Below are positions 61,984-64,000 of a stretch of 64,000 bases of DNA, in pieces. The notes under the pieces are model-generated. The model was given only the letters and a program-made list of their open reading frames with translations. It was not told the DNA's origin and did no database searches. The stretch covers positions 210,001 through 274,000 of the forward strand of contig NZ_AAYC01000001.1 of assembly GCF_000169455.1 (NCBI RefSeq), written 5' to 3'. Within the stretch, counting starts at the first letter, position 1. Each line of letters starts with the position of its first letter. The DNA comes from Roseobacter sp. SK209-2-6 (lineage in GTDB: Bacteria; Pseudomonadota; Alphaproteobacteria; Rhodobacterales; Rhodobacteraceae). Made by a program: the position numbers and the translations under genes.

Positions 61984-62890
61984 AATCGAGCGGGTGTTGC
62001 AGTCGGTCGCTTCGGGCGTCTGGCTGATCGACCCGGAAAAAGCCGCTGAGATTGTGAGCGTTTTGAGCCTGCGCGCTCATGGTCTTCCATCAGATTGGGC
62101 AGAAGATGCGCGCTCTAAACCGGTCTATGCGATGGAGCCTATTCAAGGGCGGCGCGGGACGGTTCACCTGCTGCGCCTTCACGGCACAATTATGCCCCGT
62201 GGTGGCATGATGGCGCGCATGTCTGGAGGTGCTTCGCTTGAAATGTTCCAGAAAGCCTTCTCGCAAGCCGCATCAGATGCGCATGCACAGGCCATTGTCA
62301 TTGAAGTGGATAGCCCCGGCGGCATGGTGGAGCAGGTTCAGGAAACAGCGTCGATGATCTATTCGGCGCGGCGTTCTGGTCGGCCCATTGTGGCCGTGGC
62401 AAATTCCCTGGCTGCGTCGGCGGCCTATTGGATTGCATCCGCCGCCGATGAGCTGGTTGTCACCCCTTCGGGGCGGGTTGGGTCAATCGGTGTCTATACC
62501 ATGCATGACAACCTCGCTGTAGCGCTGGAAAAGGCAGGCATTGAACGGTCTGTCATTTCCGCCGGGGCGCGCAAGGTTGAAAGCCTGCCATTTGGCAAAC
62601 TGGCACCAGAGGCCAGAGCGGCAACACAGGCTCAGGTAGATGCCACCTATGAGCGCTTTACCCATGATGTTGCGGAATTCCGCGGTGTCGCTTCAGAGGT
62701 TGTGCGCGCAGATCCTGAAGAGGCTGAAGCACACTTTGGGGGCGGCAGGGCCTACCATGCACAAGAAGCTGTCAGACTTGGGATGGCGGATCGGGTGGCG
62801 ACACTTAGTGAGACCATCCAGCGACTTTCTACGGAGGGTCGCGTGCCAAAACCAAGCGTTGCCAGAGCGCGCTTGAACCTCGCGGGCTGA
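61973..62890 (+). CDS. S49-family capsid maturation protease
   Basis: 305 residues. AIVIEVDSPGGMVEQVQ and VANSLAASAAYWIASAADELVVTPSGRVGSIGVY are the SppA/S49 core with the Ser nucleophile in NSLAASAA. It would cleave the capsid scaffold domain. A charged C-terminal tail (EAEAHFGGGRAYHAQEAVRLGMADRV) may act as an internal scaffold. Located between portal and capsid genes, as usual. Confidence 0.93.
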   Translation: MPHEIERVLQSVASGVWLIDPEKAAEIVSVLSLRAHGLPSDWAEDARSKPVYAMEPIQGRRGTVHLLRLHGTIMPRGGMMARMSGGASLEMFQKAFSQAASDAHAQAIVIEVDSPGGMVEQVQETASMIYSARRSGRPIVAVANSLAASAAYWIASAADELVVTPSGRVGSIGVYTMHDNLAVALEKAGIERSVISAGARKVESLPFGKLAPEARAATQAQVDATYERFTHDVAEFRGVASEVVRADPEEAEAHFGGGRAYHAQEAVRLGMADRVATLSETIQRLSTEGRVPKPSVARARLNLAG

Positions 62891-62988
62891 GAACCGCACC
62901 AACTCTTTTCCGAACAATCGGTCACCTAAACCGCGCGCGCCGGGCGTGCGGCGCAGGTGTGTCTTTGCCCGGCGCAATGGAGCAGAAG

Positions 62989-64000
62989 ATGAGCAAACTG
63001 CAAAAACTCCGTAAAGAACTTGAAGAGAAAAAGGCCGCGGGTCTGGCCTTGGTTGAGGCTGCAGAAGCAGGTGGCCGAGATTTCACAGCAGAAGAAGAGA
63101 CGCAATATCAGGCTATCGAAGCTGAGATTACCCGTCTCCAAGGCGAGATTAAAACTGCTGAGGATCTGGCAGAGCGCCGTCGGACAATGACCGGCGTGGC
63201 GGCTGGCAACAACCGCGTGCATGATGAAGATCCTGAGCTGACTGGCGGTTTTGCGGCCCTGGGAGAATTCGCTACCGCCGTGCATCAAGCCATCGGCACT
63301 GGCGGCACGGTAGACCCCCGACTGGCCAGCCTTGTGGCCACAACCCACCAGGGCGGAACGGTAGACGGGGAAGGTTACCTGCTTCCACCGCAATATCGCG
63401 ACCAAATCTGGGAACTGGTCAACGACTTTGACGAGTTCGGCCCTCTTATCGATGAGGAGCCGACAGGCAAACGGGAAGTCAAACTGGGCGCAGATGAATC
63501 AACCCCCTGGAGCTCTGCAGGTATCGTAGCTCACTGGCGCGGTGAAGGCTCCAAAATGGACCCCTCGAAAATGGAAGGTCAGGAGCGGAATGTACCGCTA
63601 CATGAGCTGTACACTTTTGCCCTCGCGACAGAAGAGTTGCTGGAGGATGCGCCTCGGCTCAACAACCGACTGGGCAAAAAAGCAGCTGGTGCCATTGCTT
63701 GGAAAAAGAACCAGGCGATCATTGATGGCACTGGTGCTGGTCAGCCCCTGGGTTGGATGAAATCCAAGGCGCTGATCAAGATTGCCAAAGAGGATGGGCA
63801 GGGGGCAAAAAGCGTCACCCCTAAGAACATTGTTAAGATGTATGCGCGCCTGCAGCGGATCCCCGGTGACAAACCGTTTTGGTTGATCAACCAGGATGTG
63901 CTGCCGGAGCTGATGTTTATGACTGTGGGTGACAAGCCTATCTGGATGCCGTCAGGAGACCTGGCAAATGCGCCTGGTGGATACCTTCTCGGCTTGCCCA
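62989..64000 (+). CDS. HK97-family major capsid protein, 5' part
   Basis: 337 codons up to the window edge, no stop. GGAG lies six nt before the ATG at 62989. The first 100 residues (KLQKLRKELEEKKAAGLALV and following) form the helical delta domain that acts as a scaffold. After SLVATTHQGGTVDGEGYLLPP comes the mature HK97 fold: PTGKREVKLGADESTPWSSAG, ATEELLEDAPRLNNRLGKK, DGTGAGQPLGWM. The protease immediately upstream would remove the delta domain. Confidence 0.93.
   Translation, partial: MSKLQKLRKELEEKKAAGLALVEAAEAGGRDFTAEEETQYQAIEAEITRLQGEIKTAEDLAERRRTMTGVAAGNNRVHDEDPELTGGFAALGEFATAVHQAIGTGGTVDPRLASLVATTHQGGTVDGEGYLLPPQYRDQIWELVNDFDEFGPLIDEEPTGKREVKLGADESTPWSSAGIVAHWRGEGSKMDPSKMEGQERNVPLHELYTFALATEELLEDAPRLNNRLGKKAAGAIAWKKNQAIIDGTGAGQPLGWMKSKALIKIAKEDGQGAKSVTPKNIVKMYARLQRIPGDKPFWLINQDVLPELMFMTVGDKPIWMPSGDLANAPGGYLLGLP

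Larger units (their letters stand above)
42425..64000 (+). mobile_element. Prophage (left part, HK97-type siphovirus-like), integrated at tRNA-Trp
   Basis: Integrase and excisionase-like genes next to tRNA-Trp, a divergent repressor/cro-like switch, an early replication operon, a NusG-like factor, cargo genes, then HNH, terminase, portal, S49 protease and HK97 major capsid in canonical order. The right end with tail and lysis genes and attR is outside the window. Modules appear intact, so the phage may be functional. Confidence 0.93.

Overview
The window is a chromosomal segment of an alphaproteobacterium, most likely of the Roseobacter group (Rhodobacteraceae). The evidence is the 23S/5S rRNA sequence, the AapJQMP amino-acid transporter, the general gene content and the roughly 60 percent GC of the housekeeping genes. 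It falls into four parts: the tail of an rRNA operon with a decayed island (1-5.4 kb), housekeeping genes (5.4-37.4 kb), a second decayed patch with an IS1182-type element and a drug-efflux locus (37.4-42.3 kb), and the left part of a prophage integrated at tRNA-Trp (42.4 kb to the window end).

Part 1: 23S rRNA 3' part, 5S rRNA and initiator tRNA-Met, then about 3.4 kb of broken genes: an Mrr-type restriction endonuclease, a DUF262 (GmrSD-type) protein and an IS21 istA/istB pair. These look like remains of a defence island next to tRNA-fMet. The alpha ribosomal-protein operon follows (rpsM-rpsK-rpoA-rplQ) without secY/adk in front.

Part 2: a class I DAHP synthase preceded by an aromatic-codon leader peptide (Trp-Phe-Tyr-Phe-Tyr) and a terminator, which is a classic attenuator layout. 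Then a DegP-type protease, rarA, a tight crcB/pseudouridine synthase/HAD phosphatase/ATP12 cluster, aapJQMP, and a minus-strand series with argB, engB, MOSC, yidC, a GGDEF/EAL protein, ttcA, yidD, rnpA and rpmH. A VTT membrane protein, a flavin disulfide oxidoreductase, a sensor histidine kinase and tRNA-Arg(ACG) close this part.

Part 3: an IS1182-family copy with inverted ends and a broken transposase. It carries two copies of a short palindromic repeat whose third copy lies in the decayed island of part 1. Next to it a MerR-type regulator with an in-frame TAG stands divergent to an MFS exporter that keeps a MerR-type operator. DUF374 acyltransferase and tRNA-Trp follow.

Part 4: prophage. 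The integrase and a long minus-strand operon lie at the left. A divergent repressor/cro-like pair shares a near-identical promoter/operator with a distant cargo gene coding for a solo Cache-domain exported protein. The early plus-strand operon (nearly every gene joined by ATGA overlaps) encodes a replication protein whose gene contains five 16-bp iterons (probable phage origin), a GapR homologue, a DUF1064 protein, a methyltransferase-like protein and a NusG-like factor. An AT-rich cassette (DGQHR/DndB-like, a HEPN-like helical protein, and a TIR-like CAP12-type effector on the other strand) sits between the NusG-like gene and the packaging genes and is the best candidate for an uncharacterised anti-phage system. 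HNH, small and large terminase, portal, S49 protease and the start of the HK97 major capsid gene run off the right edge.
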